From: Strigamia acuminata
Taxonomy: Eukaryota; Arthropoda; Chilopoda; Geophilomorpha; Linotaeniidae
DNA length: 64,000 nucleotides
Assembly (NCBI GenBank): GCA_949358305.1
Contig: OX442323.1
Coordinates: forward strand, 2,666,001-2,730,000
Direction of reading: 5' to 3'
Both the position numbers and the translations under genes were made by a program. The notes beneath the pieces are model-generated. The model did no database searches and was not told the origin of the DNA. It saw only the letters and a list, made by a program, of their open reading frames with translations. Of the stretch, positions 45,306-57,009 are shown piece by piece. How positions within the stretch are numbered: position 1 is the stretch's first letter; every line of letters begins with the position of its first letter.

Positions 45306-48082
45306 GGGGTGCATTCCGCTATAAGGGAAAGACCACCCTTGTCTTTATTTCTGGTAGGATGTATTCCGATAAGTATTAAGATGTGTTAATTCCCATTTAA
45401 AGCCCTGATGTTAAGAATTGCTGGACAAAAGGCCATCTTTCAACAGGTAATGCTCCCATCCATGTATTTAAGGCAACATTGTTGGAAAGAAATTGATCAA
45501 ATGTTTCGTCAAAAACTAATTGATTGGATGAAAGATTGAATTTATACACTAATTGAACAAAGGGAGGTTTCACAGGGTATTGAAAATGTATAAATCTGCA
45601 ATTTTCACAATGAGTGATAATAATTTTGTGCAAGTAAAAATCTACAAATGCCAGAAATTTAAATATTTAAATAAAATATTACTGCTTAGCAGTGTAAATG
45701 GAAATATTATTTAATAATAAACATGATTTCATTGTAATTCCTAGTCATTATCATTGCCAGGGAAAATTTTAACACCGTGATAATATTTTTGTGAGCACCT
45801 TATTTGATGAATATCGAAGGATTGAAGTGGATGTGAAGAAAAGAGACAATGTGTTAGCGTTAGCATAAAACCGGAAGTGGTTCCGTATAAGTTTATTTAC
45901 GGTATTAGCACAGTGCGCCAGGTGGAGCTCTTACATAAATGTCATTATAGAAACTCATAATAATATTCACTGTATTAACTGTAATATTAGGATTGGCCGG
46001 CATCCTAACACCTGAAGAACTACCGAGTTGCCAAATCCTGCGGTTTCTACCGGTTTTTTTTATCTTTATTTCTCTGTCTTTGGGACCTTACTATGACCTC
46101 ACGCGTGGAAAATGGTCAGTTTGATCTTAGTGGGGCATTGTGGGCAGCTAGGAACGGCCACTTCTCCATCACAGGCCCTTGATCTTTGCCTTTAGTGGGG
46201 GATTCTGGGTCTATTGGCACTGAAGATGAGTGCATTTTCTACTCTGTGAATGCTACAAGATTGGAAAACACAGAGGTCAGTATCAGTGGGATAGTAATGA
46301 ATCACCACTTTATGCTGCTGGTGACAACAACGTACAGTTGTGGAAAAAATCTTGTCTTCAGTTCAGCTGTTCTTAAGTTTGTCCACTTGATGTATTGACA
46401 TTCAATGACATCGACATTTATATTTGTATTTTTGTTGCTTAGCATGGTTGTGCTCAAGTAGCAACTAAGCTTAATATTGGTTTTATGAAGATCCAATACA
46501 AGTTTTGTTCCTTCTGTATCGACCTATATTATTGGTGTTCGAACGACATACTGTATTTTTTACATTGGTTTTCCTTATTGTTCAAAGATTGTAGTTCATG
46601 TTGAGCCATTATTGCGAAATGTTAACATTTTATTATTGGCCCAGCCAATTAAAAACCAATGATAGGCCAATCTTACAAGAAAGCATGGTAACATGAAAGC
46701 TTGCGAGTGAAGAAAAAGCAAACTTCATTGTGTTTGCCTCCAAATTATTGCTGTTAAGCGTGCTTACATTCACACGCTCTGATCAAACAGTTCAATTTTA
46801 CCCATACTTTGAGCTCGCATGTTTATCCTTCTTTCAACTTGTGCTCTAAAGCTTTTGAATTTTACTCGCTTCCTTGTGCTTCCGTCCTTAGCCCAAGCCA
46901 TCTGTGTGACGACTCTCTTGAGGACCCGATCTTTTATCACACTAACAACTGGGAATACCTCAGAAAACCCAGTTGGAAGTAGGTAACAGATTTTTACACC
47001 CGTATGAGAAACAACTGTGAGTTTTCTTTATTGATTTGTGTGTAATAATGCTTTGACGTATGATTATGTGCTTTCATTCTTTCAAGCTTTCTTTGTTACA
47101 AATTTTTGTATTATTAAAGCTGTAAACGACTTGATTTCAACCTGCACAGACCTGTTGTTTCTTGTCTCCCCTGTTTCAGCCCTGGTCCTTAGCTCGTAAA
47201 GTCCCATATGGACTATTTGGTTAGCAGTCTCCGATTACGTCCCTCTGAGGCCGCAAGGGTAGACTCACACTTGGTCACCATGGTGCGTGTAAATTTTTAA
47301 ATGGTAACGTATCCTGGTTCACATTTTCTGCTTATGAGGGAGTATTTTTAGACACAGGATTGGTTCTCTTAGATTGCCGTGTTATTTTCACCCGATATCA
47401 GACGTTGGCATTTTAAAAACGATCTGCCTTGCAGATTGCCATTACTTACCCATTAAGCGAAAGCAATTACCCAGTAAGGGAACCGAGATGCCATCTCTAG
47501 AGATTTGTAGAAAACAAATAAAGAAAGTCCTCATCGTCTATTTGTTTCTCACTTTATTGCCGCATATTAAATTGCAGCAGTGGGAAGTTGTAATTAAAAT
47601 TAATGAAAGTTTGCATGCACTTGCAGCTGTTTGTGTATTTACTTTTATGTTGTTTGTGGAGATTAGGTGATATGGGAATTGCTGTAAACTAATTTAATGC
47701 TACCTGTCCTTTAATTGAGTTTGTGGAGAAAAGGAACGAAGTCGGGGAAAAAATTGTTTGGAAAGAAAGTTTGATTTCTATTCAAATGTTTTATCCTTTC
47801 CCGGCTGAAGTTTAATCGCGGGAAGCAGGTGACTGGTGTGTGAAGCGACGCACAGAGTAAGCATAAAAGCTGGAGTGCCACGTGCTGTGAGTCGATAGCG
47901 GGGATTACAGTTAAATCTGACAAAGCCACACCTTAGTGTACCGGTTTGAATCTCTGCCCGTACACGCCTGGGTTTTATCCTGTGTTCAGATATCATTTAC
48001 AGAAGTTGTTTGGTTGCTTAATACAAGTTTTAATTGCATGTGTTTTTGTTCTCACTTTGCAAATTTGTTCTTATGTTTGTTT
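45306..48082. other. Gene-free stretch with weak coding-like frames
   Basis: No gene asserted. A plus frame lacking Met is open from about 46699 to 46980 and follows no clear model. Around 47940, CCGGTTTGAATCTCTGCCCG resembles a SINE B box with downstream sequence. Confidence 0.4.
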
Positions 48083-48277
48083 TGCGACCATAAGTGGGAT
48101 GAAGGGACTTGTTCTTGGCCGATATTTTTTAAAGCTTACACTTGCAAACACATCGTGGCTATTGCAATTATAGAAAAATACCTCAGTGTTCCAAGTGAGG
48201 CCAAGAATGTGCCTTTGGGCGAGAAACGCAAGTGAGGAAGACCACCGAAAGCCAAAAAGGCCTTCATTTTACAATAG
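48083..48277 (+). pseudogene. SWIM zinc-finger relic (MULE-type transposase C terminus)
   Basis: The frame reads CDHKWDEGTCSWPIFFKAY, then TCKHIVAIAII, then VPLGEKRK, a stop, and GRPPKAKKAFILQ. A CxC...CxH SWIM finger followed by VPLGEKRKRGRPxKAKKAL is a well-known C-terminal arrangement in MULE transposases and related SWIM proteins. Two lesions are visible: the second Cys of CxC is Trp (TGG), and TGA at 48233 replaces the Arg codon expected before GRPP. The DDE region is not found upstream, so only the 3' end survives. Confidence 0.75.
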
Positions 48278-49375
48278 TGGAAAAAGTGTGTGAAACCAAT
48301 TTTTTTAGTTGTAAAATCAGTTTGGTTAAAATAAATTATTTTAGTGGGAAAATTAATTAATTTGGGTTTAGTTAAATAAGTGGGACAAAAAAATTAATTT
48401 AGTGGGAAATTGCTGGAAAGCGGTTACATTATTTAAATTTGGTTTGTTCGGGAGAAATTTATCGACCATCATTTTTTTTCTCTTTAATAAGTGCGATGCA
48501 TTATGGATGATTAATGCGGAAAGTTTAATAAGTCGTACGATCTTATGTTTTTCGCAAACCTAATGCTATTATGTTCTAATTTCTATTTACATTGAGATAA
48601 CTTTAATCCCAGAGGAAATTATGAACTGTAACTCCTGTTTTATCAAGGGACTTGTGGGGACCATTGAAATAAAATGATATTTTTCTAGAGGTTTTTAAAT
48701 CCGGGCCAAGATTTAAGAGCGACCTGGGAATTATAAATTATAAATTAATTTCGAAATGCAGTTAAAGTTGCTTTTTTGCTCTTTATTGCACTTGAATCAA
48801 TATGAGAACACTTATCGTAAACCTAAAAAATGGTGTCTGGGTCTGGTTTCTGGCTTAATTAATACGGATGGATAAAACTGACCCAGGCTGCTGAACCCAA
48901 ACTAAGGACTCGAAGTAGTAAAAGTTAGAATGTGACTCACATATTTTTATTGCAGGATATACAAAGAATTAATTATACAGATAGGAGTGGAAATGTGCAC
49001 ATTTAATCTGCTCTTTTAGTTTGTATGAAGTGAGTTCAATTAGTTTATGATATCATTAGTGTGTATACTACTGTAGAAACTGGAGTTTCTGAAGGAAACT
49101 AAAGGAGTTGAGTATTTTGACCGTCTGGGGCGCAGGTTTTAACGAATTCGCAATTGTAACCTCAGTAGTATTTTGAGTTTCTTTGTTAAAACTAGGACGG
49201 CACAACTACAGGACTTCATATTGCTATGCGTACGGACCGTTTCGAGCAACGGCCGATCCTTTACGCGTAATTCGGCTTATAATTCGATTTTAAAGCACAA
49301 TTTAATTGTTAGACTGTAATGCTATTCTGTCTTGTGTTCGTGGCGCCATCCGACCGAAACGTTGCAAAATGACGG
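48278..49375. other. Gene-free stretch
   Basis: No gene supported. Several TTTAGTGGGA words recur at 48330-48410. Confidence 0.5.
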
Positions 49376-49603
49376 TATTTTGCGGGCAAATGGCGGACAA
49401 CTGACATCCCGCATTTACATTTTTGGCGAACGTTATAACTGTAGTTCAATTTTATTTATCGTTTGATTTAATAATAATATCTAAAAATACAATAAATAAT
49501 TTTCAGGCATTATTTTTAAATCAAACGTCAAATAAAATTGAACTATAGTGATAACGTACTCCAAAAATGTAAATGTCAGTTGTCCGCCATTTGTTCGCAA
49601 AAA
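49376..49603. mobile_element. Palindromic MITE with ~90-bp arms
   Basis: TTTTGCGGGCAAATGGCGGA through TAAATCAAACG-type sequence is mirrored by TTAAATCAAACGTCAAATAA through TCCGCCATTTGTTCGCAAAA. The arms differ by small indels. GCGGGACAACTT (about 49615) repeats the outer words once more beyond the right arm. Confidence 0.85.
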
Positions 49604-51298
49604 GTTCTAACAATGCGGGACAACTTGAATTTAAAAAAAATGGCGCATTTGAAGTGCTGTACTGATCGTCCTAGGTTAAAATAAAGAATAACCACTGTGC
49701 GTACGTATGTTTTCGTGCTAGTTCCAATCAGTTTAAATCCAGTAACATCGTGAAATTCCATCCAAGTTTTGTCAATTCAAATACAAATTCGAGTTGTGTG
49801 GAGTGAATTAAGGGCAGTTGGTTTATTGGGTTGTCTGTATCTTGATGCAGAAGTATTAAGCAAGAAATTGGCCAAGACATCAGCGGGTGACCACCAATTA
49901 GATTATGCTGCAATATCGCACACACCACAATGTTTATTGTGGATAAGAAATGAATGCTGGATTGGATTAGATTGGATTGCAATCAAATTTGATTATATTC
50001 AGTTTCTGCTTCTTGCATGTAACATTCGTTTTTTTAGCAACATAACAACAGTTTTGATTTTGTTTTACTTTGGTTTTGCAAAATTGGAAGAAGAAAAAAA
50101 TTTGGGGGGTAATTTCTTTCAACTTTAATAGAATTTTGTAATTGTAATTTTGTGATTGCAGTCAGAGATGAGTTTGTGGTCACTCGTGGGGTTGTGAGGA
50201 AAGGGGTTAATTAGGTCAGGTTGTCACAAGACAACATACCAAAGTCGGATGAAAGAGTTTGCTCTTAGAAGAGGATTGGAGTGGAATACCAATCGGGATC
50301 CTCTTGCTACCAACAGATGAGGGATTAGCACTTAGATTGAAGTGGTCTTGGCCAAGTGAACTGTACGACATTTAATGCGGTGCTATGTAAAAGGTCGCAC
50401 CAATAACTCACATTCTAAGCAACACAATACTCTTTTGCTAGACAGCAGGATTAATCATTTAGTGGCGTATTAAAAACAAATATTGTAATTGTTAGTTTTA
50501 AGTTGTTATGTTTGTATAACATGTTTGAAATCGTGTGTGTTGCGCGCGCTAATGTATTGTTGTAAATTTTGAATTCAGTTCGACTCGTGTACTTCATAGA
50601 GTAAACACTTGTTTTATGTTCAACCGTTCAGTTCATTTTCTCGTTCATTTATCGACTTACAAGCGATTTTGCTAGCATTACAGTAATTGAGGTACAGTTA
50701 CAGAGAAGGGAAAAACAAGCAATCGAGGCATGAGCAGGCCGCGGAACCTGACAGAAGCAATCAAGGCTGAGCGGCAACCCGATGAGGAAAACTCTATCAA
50801 GAGCATGAAAATGGGCAAATAGATGCGTTTAACGTCAATTTGAGAAATGATTGCACGTGAAATTAAGTTCAAATTAATAGGTAAAGAATGTTTAGCCAAA
50901 AGAATGGATGAAAACATAATTAAAAGCAAGCCAGGGCCAAAATCAAAATTGAAACAACATGATTGAGATTGAATGTAAAGATGTGTTCAACAAAACAGAA
51001 CTCTGCACAAACAGAACTCTGCACAAATCAACTGCTCTAAAAACAGAAAGAAATTCTCCAGGTGATCACTTGGAACCAACACATACAAGAGACTTTTCTA
51101 GGACGATGAGTGAAAGTTCTACATAGATGGTCCTGACCCTGACGGATGGGCACATTAAGCTTATTGACATGATATGGGGATGGAGCCAGAAACTTTTCCA
51201 AAGCAATATATATGTGATGTGATAGATGTGTTGTTTTGAGAGGCTTTTTGGTTTATTGCCACAACAGAGATGGTATTTCTGACCTAACAAATAAACCA
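49604..51298. other. Gene-free stretch, possibly retroelement-derived in its right part
   Basis: No gene asserted. The stretch from ~50500 includes GTTGCGCGCGC, and AACAGAACTCTGCAC is directly duplicated at 50993-51025. It precedes the gag-like zinc knuckle, but I could not identify an LTR or primer-binding site. Confidence 0.35.
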
Positions 51299-51475
51299 CA
51301 GTCGAGCCTCGTTATAACGAATTGCAAGGGACCAGAGAATGCAAAACCGCTTGTATGAAAGCGAGGAGATGTTATCGCTGCCCTAAAGAAGGTCACATTG
51401 CATTTAAATGCAAGACGAGGTTTAAGTGTAAAAACTGCGAGCGAAATCATCACACAGAGATTGGTTCGTTATGAA
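51299..51475 (+). mobile_element. pogo-like MITE end carrying a retroelement insert
   Basis: CAGTCGAGCCTCGTTATAAC and AATTGCAAGGGACCAGAGAA match other pogo-like copies. At the point where those read ACCGGTTTGTTAT, this copy switches to zinc-knuckle coding sequence, then resumes with TTGGTTCGTTATGA. No right terminus is visible. Confidence 0.6.
51352..51471 (+). pseudogene. Retroelement gag zinc-knuckle fragment (BEL/Pao-like)
   Basis: The open frame encodes RRCYRCPKEGHIAFKCK followed by FKCKNCERNHHTEIG and ends at TGA 51472. C-X2-C-X4-H-X4-C is an exact CCHC knuckle that in gag proteins binds nucleic acid. The second C-X2-C...HH block with the NHHT ending is what BEL/Pao gag proteins carry after the first knuckle. 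Upstream the frame is open back into MITE sequence, which is presumably a chimera. No capsid or polymerase is seen, so this is a fragment. Confidence 0.75.
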
Positions 51476-51806
51476 CATCTCAAACATAACTTTAAAGATT
51501 AATTGATAACATTAATGGTTCCAAAATCTACAAAACAAAACACATAGTTTTTCCACTAAATGCCTGTGCACCAGATTTTATCACTAATGCCGACGTTCCC
51601 ATTCATGTCTTTCTTCTCTTTGTTTTCTCGATGTATTAGGCCTCCAATATCTTTTGTTCCTCATTTACTTAAAAGGAGGAAATATGAGGCCTACTATTTG
51701 AAAAAAACACAGAGTGAAGGGAAAGACATGAGCAGAAGCCCCGAAGAAATGTAGGACAATACAGAATTGGAACCACCAGCAGAAAAGAAAGAAGAAAACA
51801 TGAATG
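51476..51806. other. Gene-free stretch
   Basis: No gene supported. Confidence 0.5.
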
Positions 51807-52029
51807 TATACTCTGGCTCATCGTAAGAGGGGGACCAGTTCCTATTGGCCGAGCCTGTTTATTCTTAACTGTTGTCTATATACTACCACCAGGAAATGTA
51901 GTTTTGTTGTGTTTTTAATTTGTTTGATTGTTGTAGATGGTTGAAATGATGTAAATAAACTTTTATTTAATAATAAAATGTTTTAAAAAGTCTTAAAGCA
52001 ATGTTTTATGCTGTTACTTTTTCAAAATA

Positions 52030-52440
52030 CACCCAAGTAACAAAACTATGTTAAATCTATGTTAAATCTATACCGATCGTCTATCTTGGTACATAGATTT
52101 AACATAGATTAAGGTTGAAACTATGCCGAAACTACATAGCATTGATATGGAATTAGCGCATTTCCGTCACGATTTTGACATAGCATCGACATAGAACTGT
52201 AGATCGATGCTACATCAATACAACGTCAAATCGACGTAGAATTCTACGTCGAATTCTACGTCTATTTAACGTACAATAAGGATGAAACTATGCCGAAACT
52301 ACATAGCATTGACATGGAATTAGCGCATTTTGGTCACGATTTTGACATAGAATGGACATAGAGCTGTAGATCAATACTACTTCAATACAACATCAAATCG
52401 ATGTCGAATTCTACGTCGAATTCTACGTCAAACTCTAAGT
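52030..52440. repeat. 167-bp direct repeat pair with ACCCAAGTAAC terminus
   Basis: AACTATGCCGAAACTACATA, GGAATTAGCGCATTT and ACGTCGAATTCTACGTC recur with 167-bp spacing (from 52111 and 52278). The segment opens with ACCCAAGTAACAAAACTATG, related to the repeat at 11760-12030. It forms the left part of the nested insert, downstream of the minus-strand gene. Confidence 0.75.
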
Positions 52441-52489
52441 CATATTCGTAGTTGTGTATAAAAAAACAAAATATTAAAATTTAAAATTT

Positions 52490-53452
52490 TTTATTTTTTC
52501 AAAAGATAAAAACAATATTTTACAAAAACAAGTAATAAAATGAAATGCGATGCAACGATTTTTTTCACGTCCTCCATTGTTCCATTGCTGCACGACTGGA
52601 TGATTTGGTTTTCTTGGCAGGCGTTTTTGGGTTGGGTGCAATCGGTTTTCATGCTCGATACTTTTGCTGGATTTTACAGTTTGTACATCTAAAAGAAAAT
52701 TTATTTTATTATTATTTTAAAATGGATGTCTAAGCATTTTATTTTTTCTTACTCCGCATGGAAATCCGCAGTTGTGTTTGACGAAAGCGCAAAACTTACA
52801 TCCAGCATGCGGGTCTGTTGGCGTTTGACGTACGCGAAGCGGTTCGGACGTGTTCGTTCTGAATCTGGAAGGTGTTGGCGATGGTTTCGTCCGTATACGG
52901 ATCCAGCACGAACGGAATGGGAATCCGTTGCCCAGATCTTCATCGTCGCTGATAAAAAATCCAATTTTTGATCAAAAACTTGTATATTTTTTGGACTCGG
53001 GTTCGCTGGTCGCTGCAGAACCGCACAGCCCCATTCAGTTCGTCACGACGCCCGCATTGCTCCCGCAATCGTGGTTTAATTAGAGGTGTTTGCAGTATAT
53101 GTCCGGCCACTTGGCCTTCGGATCGCAGCCGGACTCGACGTGCGAAGTTGAACACTTTGGGATAATCGGATCTGTTTTCGACCGGTAGTATCGGCAGGTG
53201 CTGCGTAATGCGATCGAAGCGCACGTCGTCCAAACAACCTAAAAAATCGAAATCAATCGAAATCAAAACGTTCCGTTGTATTGTTTTACCGTTTCGTAAT
53301 CTTGTAATTCGCCGCTTTGAAAGTCTTTCCGTCCTCCGAGAACGATTCCGTCGCTGAGAACGCTGATCAACGGATGGAAGTCGTTGAAGTTGAAGCTTTC
53401 GAAGCTGGCTTTCGGATTTAAATTCGTTTTCGTGGTGGTTCGGGTGCGACAT
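52490..53452 (-). pseudogene. Unrecognised spliced gene inside the nested insert, decayed
   Basis: Three segments fit a minus-strand model. Exon 1 (53452-53290) starts ATG with MSHPNHHENEFKSES and, after a +1 shift, reads SFESFNFNDFHPLISVLSDG, IVLGGRKDFQSGELQDYET. Intron 1 is 51 nt (GTAAAA...TTTTAG). Exon 2 (53238-52800) reads CLDDVRFDRITQHLPILPV, YPKVFNFARRVRLRSEG, then, after two compensating shifts, RIPIPFVLDPYTDETIANTF. Intron 2 is 111 nt (GTAAGT...CTTTTAG). Exon 3 (from 52688) joins in frame to give ACWICTNCKIQQKYRA, a possible CxxCxxC zinc site, then TGA at 52651-52649; a K/P/S-rich frame continues beyond. AATAAA is present at 52495-52490. The region is GC-richer than its flanks. I do not recognise the protein; it could be the transposase of the host insert or a captured gene. 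Confidence 0.5.
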
Positions 53453-53478
53453 GAATGTGTATTTGACGTACGAGTCGG

Positions 53479-53540
53479 TTTTTGCAGTTAGGCCTAATTT
53501 TTAATCATGCGTTGCTAAAAATTAGGCCTAACTGCAAAAA
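53479..53540. repeat. Perfect 24-bp-arm hairpin upstream of the spliced gene
   Basis: TTTTTGCAGTTAGGCCTAAT plus TTTT (53479-53502) and its exact reverse complement (53517-53540) flank a 14-nt loop. The hairpin sits ~27 bp before the ATG of the minus-strand gene. Confidence 0.9.
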
Positions 53541-53788
53541 TCCTAGCAAAATCAAAAAAAATATTTGAAAAAAAATAAAAATAAGTATACAAACATGCAT
53601 GTTTGTTCAGTTTGTTCAGTTTATTGCTTGCTTTGTCAGGAAAGCAAGCAATTTTTTAATTTTATGATTGATTGTTTTGTCTGGCAAGCACTCAACATGT
53701 ATTTTGGCCTATTTTTATGTATACCTACACCAGTGAAATGGCTCGGCCAATAGGAACTGGTCCCCCTCTTACGATGAGCCAGAGTATA

Positions 53789-55768
53789 GACAAATCGACA
53801 AATTGCGAATCTCCACAAGGAAAAAGGTTGAAAAATTAATCAATTATATCGATGAAATTAATTTATCTTTAAATTCTAACTATTTGGTGGCTGGAACCAG
53901 AAGTATGCGACTCCCTGCTGTACTTTTTAGCAGGACAAAGCACTAGTTCAAAGCCCAAAGGCTTCCAAAGTGTGTTTCTAAAACAAAGAAACCAAGATTA
54001 TTTGCCAGTGATTTGTCTCACTCATTGCAGACAGGATTTTGGTGTTCAGCACTGCACAGGCACATTCTTCAATCAGTAAAGTGTCTGCAGTCCATTCCAT
54101 TGCTAAATCCTTTTAAACCTTAAAATTTACAATCCTATGGCCTTTAAGATGTTAGTTATTCATGTTGTTTGTAAACATTTTTTTGGAAACCCATTCCCAG
54201 AGTGGCAGCAAAACCCAAAGAAATGTCTTTTTATATTGATTGAATAATAATGTTCTTTGGTCTTCTATGATTAGTTATGTTGAAAGCGTACTGTTTATCC
54301 AGACTTTAAGACTTTTTTAGTTGTATGTATGTAGATAATTAAGTTTTAAAGGTTATATGTTGGAGCTTTTGTGGCCTTCTTTTTCTATTCAATTCCATTC
54401 AATGTTCATATTTTCTTGCTTATTCATCAGTTTAAAGCAAGTCTGGCATCATATTGCAGTTAATGAAAATTTTGTTGGTCATTGTAAATGGATATTCAGA
54501 AAAATAAGACATATGCTGAATCATGTAAAATATCCATTTTTTTCCATTACATTAGAGTGCGATGATGTTTTATTACAAGTTGGAATAGCTGCAAGTGAAA
54601 AGTCATTTCGACTAAACAGCATTTTTATACATTGTATTTCAACTGCTTGACTGAGGGTTGTCTTGTCTTGCTCTAACTGTTAACCAAGGATAACATTTCC
54701 TATTGATTGGTTGTTATGTGCGCTGATTGGATGACAGCAATCACGTGTCATGCATTGCTTGCCAACTAAGCATGTTTGTTACCTGTTGTCATCCCAGAAT
54801 ACAGTGCGGTTATACAACTGACATCTCTCATTTACGTTTATAATTTTATGGATATCAGAGATGTCATTTGTGAAGTATTGTGTGAAGTTCAGTGAAAGGT
54901 TTAAAATTTTTTTTGATATTTTTATTAGATTATGGTTTTGATCAATTGGTGAATTGTTTGGTTTGGCTGCAGAGCCTAAAGTAAATGGAAGCAACAACTT
55001 TAACGTGGATCTTGTTGGTTTTATGGTGCAAAACATCCAATGTGGAAGTCAACATCTTAACACAACAACTGATACTTGTTTGTTATTTTTAGTGGTTCTG
55101 CCACTGCATCGTAATCTTTGTCAGAAAACTTTAAAGTGGACTTAAAGTTTCTCAAGCTTGATGTAATGGGCATAAGTGGCAGTCGTATTGCGTGGCCAGG
55201 TTGGTTTTATCTGCGCACCAGGTATTAAAATAAGGAATTGTGAGGAATGATGATGTACTGTGCATCTAACTAAGGAGAAAATATTTTTTAAATGCCTAAA
55301 TTTATGAGAAGTGACTCAAAAAAATCTCAAGTACATAGCGAGACCTTGTGACAAAATATATACCGTACTTAAGTTTCTGACAAAACTTGACCTCCAAAAC
55401 TGTTTTTAATTTTTTTTTCGAAAACTATCAGGATTTTCTTTCTGAAATTTCATATATTTTCATTTAACATCATAACAAACAATAAAAAAAATAATAGATT
55501 TAAAAATCGCAAAAATTTTTTTTTTACTACAATGTCGATTATTTTTGTTGCTCTCTATCGACAAATAACGAATTGCTTAAATTTCTTCATAAACATGAAA
55601 TACTCGGAGAATAAAATCATTTTGACACATTTATGAAAAATAATTTTCAGCTAGGAGCCAAAAATGATCCGGGTTGGGTGAGTAAGGGATTTTTTTTAGG
55701 TTGGTGCTGCTAGGGCTAATGAATTTGCTGCGTGAACCAAAGAACTTATATAGAAATGCGTATTTCAA
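53789..55768. other. Gene-free stretch
   Basis: No gene supported. Plus ORFs near 54357 and 54954 lack motifs. Confidence 0.5.
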
Positions 55769-56166
55769 TACTCTGTCCATGTGTAACTTGGGCCCATTTC
55801 CGATTGGCTGAGCCTTTTCACTGGTGTAGTGATACTAAAAAATAGATCAAAACAATGGTTGCAATTTTGACTGCTTTCCAGACAAAACAATCATTAAAAA
55901 AAATTGAAAATTGTTTTGTTCCCTGGAAGAAGCAAGCAATAAACTTAATAAACAGGAATGTTGAAATAAACCAACATAAATCTTTATTTTATGACTTCAA
56001 GATACATTTTCTTAGAAAATACAAACAACATTACATCATTTCAATGATTAAAATCATCAAACAAATTTAAAACCACGCTGAACTATTTTTCCTGGTGGCA
56101 ACACAGAGCGAGTTATGAGGCTCAGCCAATCGGAAATAGGCCCAAGTTACACATGGACAAAGTATA
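55769..56166. mobile_element. MITE of the TATACTC/CCAAT family (copy 5), intact
   Basis: TACTCTGTCCATGTGTAACT, TGGGCC, TTTCCGATTGGCTGAGCC at the left is mirrored by GGCTCAGCCAATCGGAAATA to ACATGGACAAAGTATA at the right. Internal CACTGGTGTAGTGATAC and CAGACAAAACAATCATTAA tie it to copies 1, 4 and 6. Confidence 0.9.
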
Positions 56167-56935
56167 TATGCATTTGCTTAATGCTCAAGTTTATTAGCAC
56201 TTTAAATGTTTTATGCTATGTATTAAATTCGCTATGTTGGGAAAAACCCGCAGGTTTTCTTTCTCCGGGTTTGCAGTTTACCTTGTTTGGTTTCCATGGC
56301 GATGTGCATTTACTGGGTTTTTCCGTATTCTCAGAAGAAGAAAAAAAACTTAATTTAGAATGTGAACGATTTATCGTTGATTTGCAATTGCGATGAACTT
56401 CCAGCTTAGTGATTAGCATGATTTCGTATTAGAATGAAGTTCAATTTGCATGTTCGCCCTTATTGCAGTGACTAAGGTGATTGCAGTTTCCTCACATCCT
56501 CAAGCTCAAAAACAGGTTTAACTTTTTAAATTTATTCATTTATTTTTATTTTTATTTTTTCATGAAGTTTTGATTATTATTATTTTTTATTTTTTCTTTC
56601 AATTTATTTATTATAATTTTATTCAATCTCATTTTACATTCATGTTTGGGATTCTCTCCTAAGTTTATGATAAACTTTATTCTGGATCAACCGTGATCTG
56701 TGAAAGTGTTTCAGCCTGTCACATGGTTGACATCACTTCAGTGCTTTGAGACTTGAGTATGTGAAATCCCTTTTTTCATCATATATTAAGGGATTAAGGG
56801 AATGTGGGCTTCAGTGGGAGTGGAAAATGTGGACCGCTCAATTCGAATTTATTGCCTTTTTCTATGGGTAAAACTAATATTGCTAAAACATTGCATATTT
56901 CAAGGGCAAAGGGTTATTTTCATTTTACACTCGAA
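56167..56935. other. Gene-free stretch
   Basis: No gene supported. It includes a TTATT-rich low-complexity tract at 56520-56640. Confidence 0.5.
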
Positions 56936-56937
56936 CC

Positions 56938-57009
56938 TCATTATAACAAATTTTTGATATAACAAATTGTTAAAAATGACTTGGTCGGCCAGCCATAGAA
57001 CACCATGTT
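56938..57009. mobile_element. pogo-like MITE fragment
   Basis: CACTCGAACCTCATTATAAC follows TA, and the fragment runs to GGTCGGCCAGCCATAGAACA, matching the middle of 17187-17370. It abuts TTAACCCTCGGAGGC at 57008, which resembles a piggyBac-like end. Confidence 0.65.

Larger units (their letters stand above)
51807..53788. mobile_element. MITE of the TATACTC/CCAAT family (copy 4), split by a ~1.5-kb nested insert
   Basis: TATACTCTGGCTCATCGTAA, GAGGGGGACCAG and TCCTATTGGCCGAGCC at the left are mirrored exactly at the right. The internal flanks (left AATTTGTTTGATTG...GAAATGATGTAA; right TTCAGTTTATTGCTTGC...GATTGTTTTGTCTGG) match the uninterrupted copy at 55769-56166. The intervening ~52030-53580 is therefore foreign to the MITE. 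Confidence 0.88.

Noticed and set aside
46699-46980. ~94-codon open plus frame without methionine
   Set aside because: The composition looks partly protein-like near its 3' part, but it has no start, no known motif and no convincing splice model.
53479-53548. Hairpin followed by CTAG as a Helitron 3' end
   Set aside because: CTAG follows the hairpin, but the next base is C instead of T, the arms are longer than usual, and no TC 5' end was found. The evidence is insufficient.
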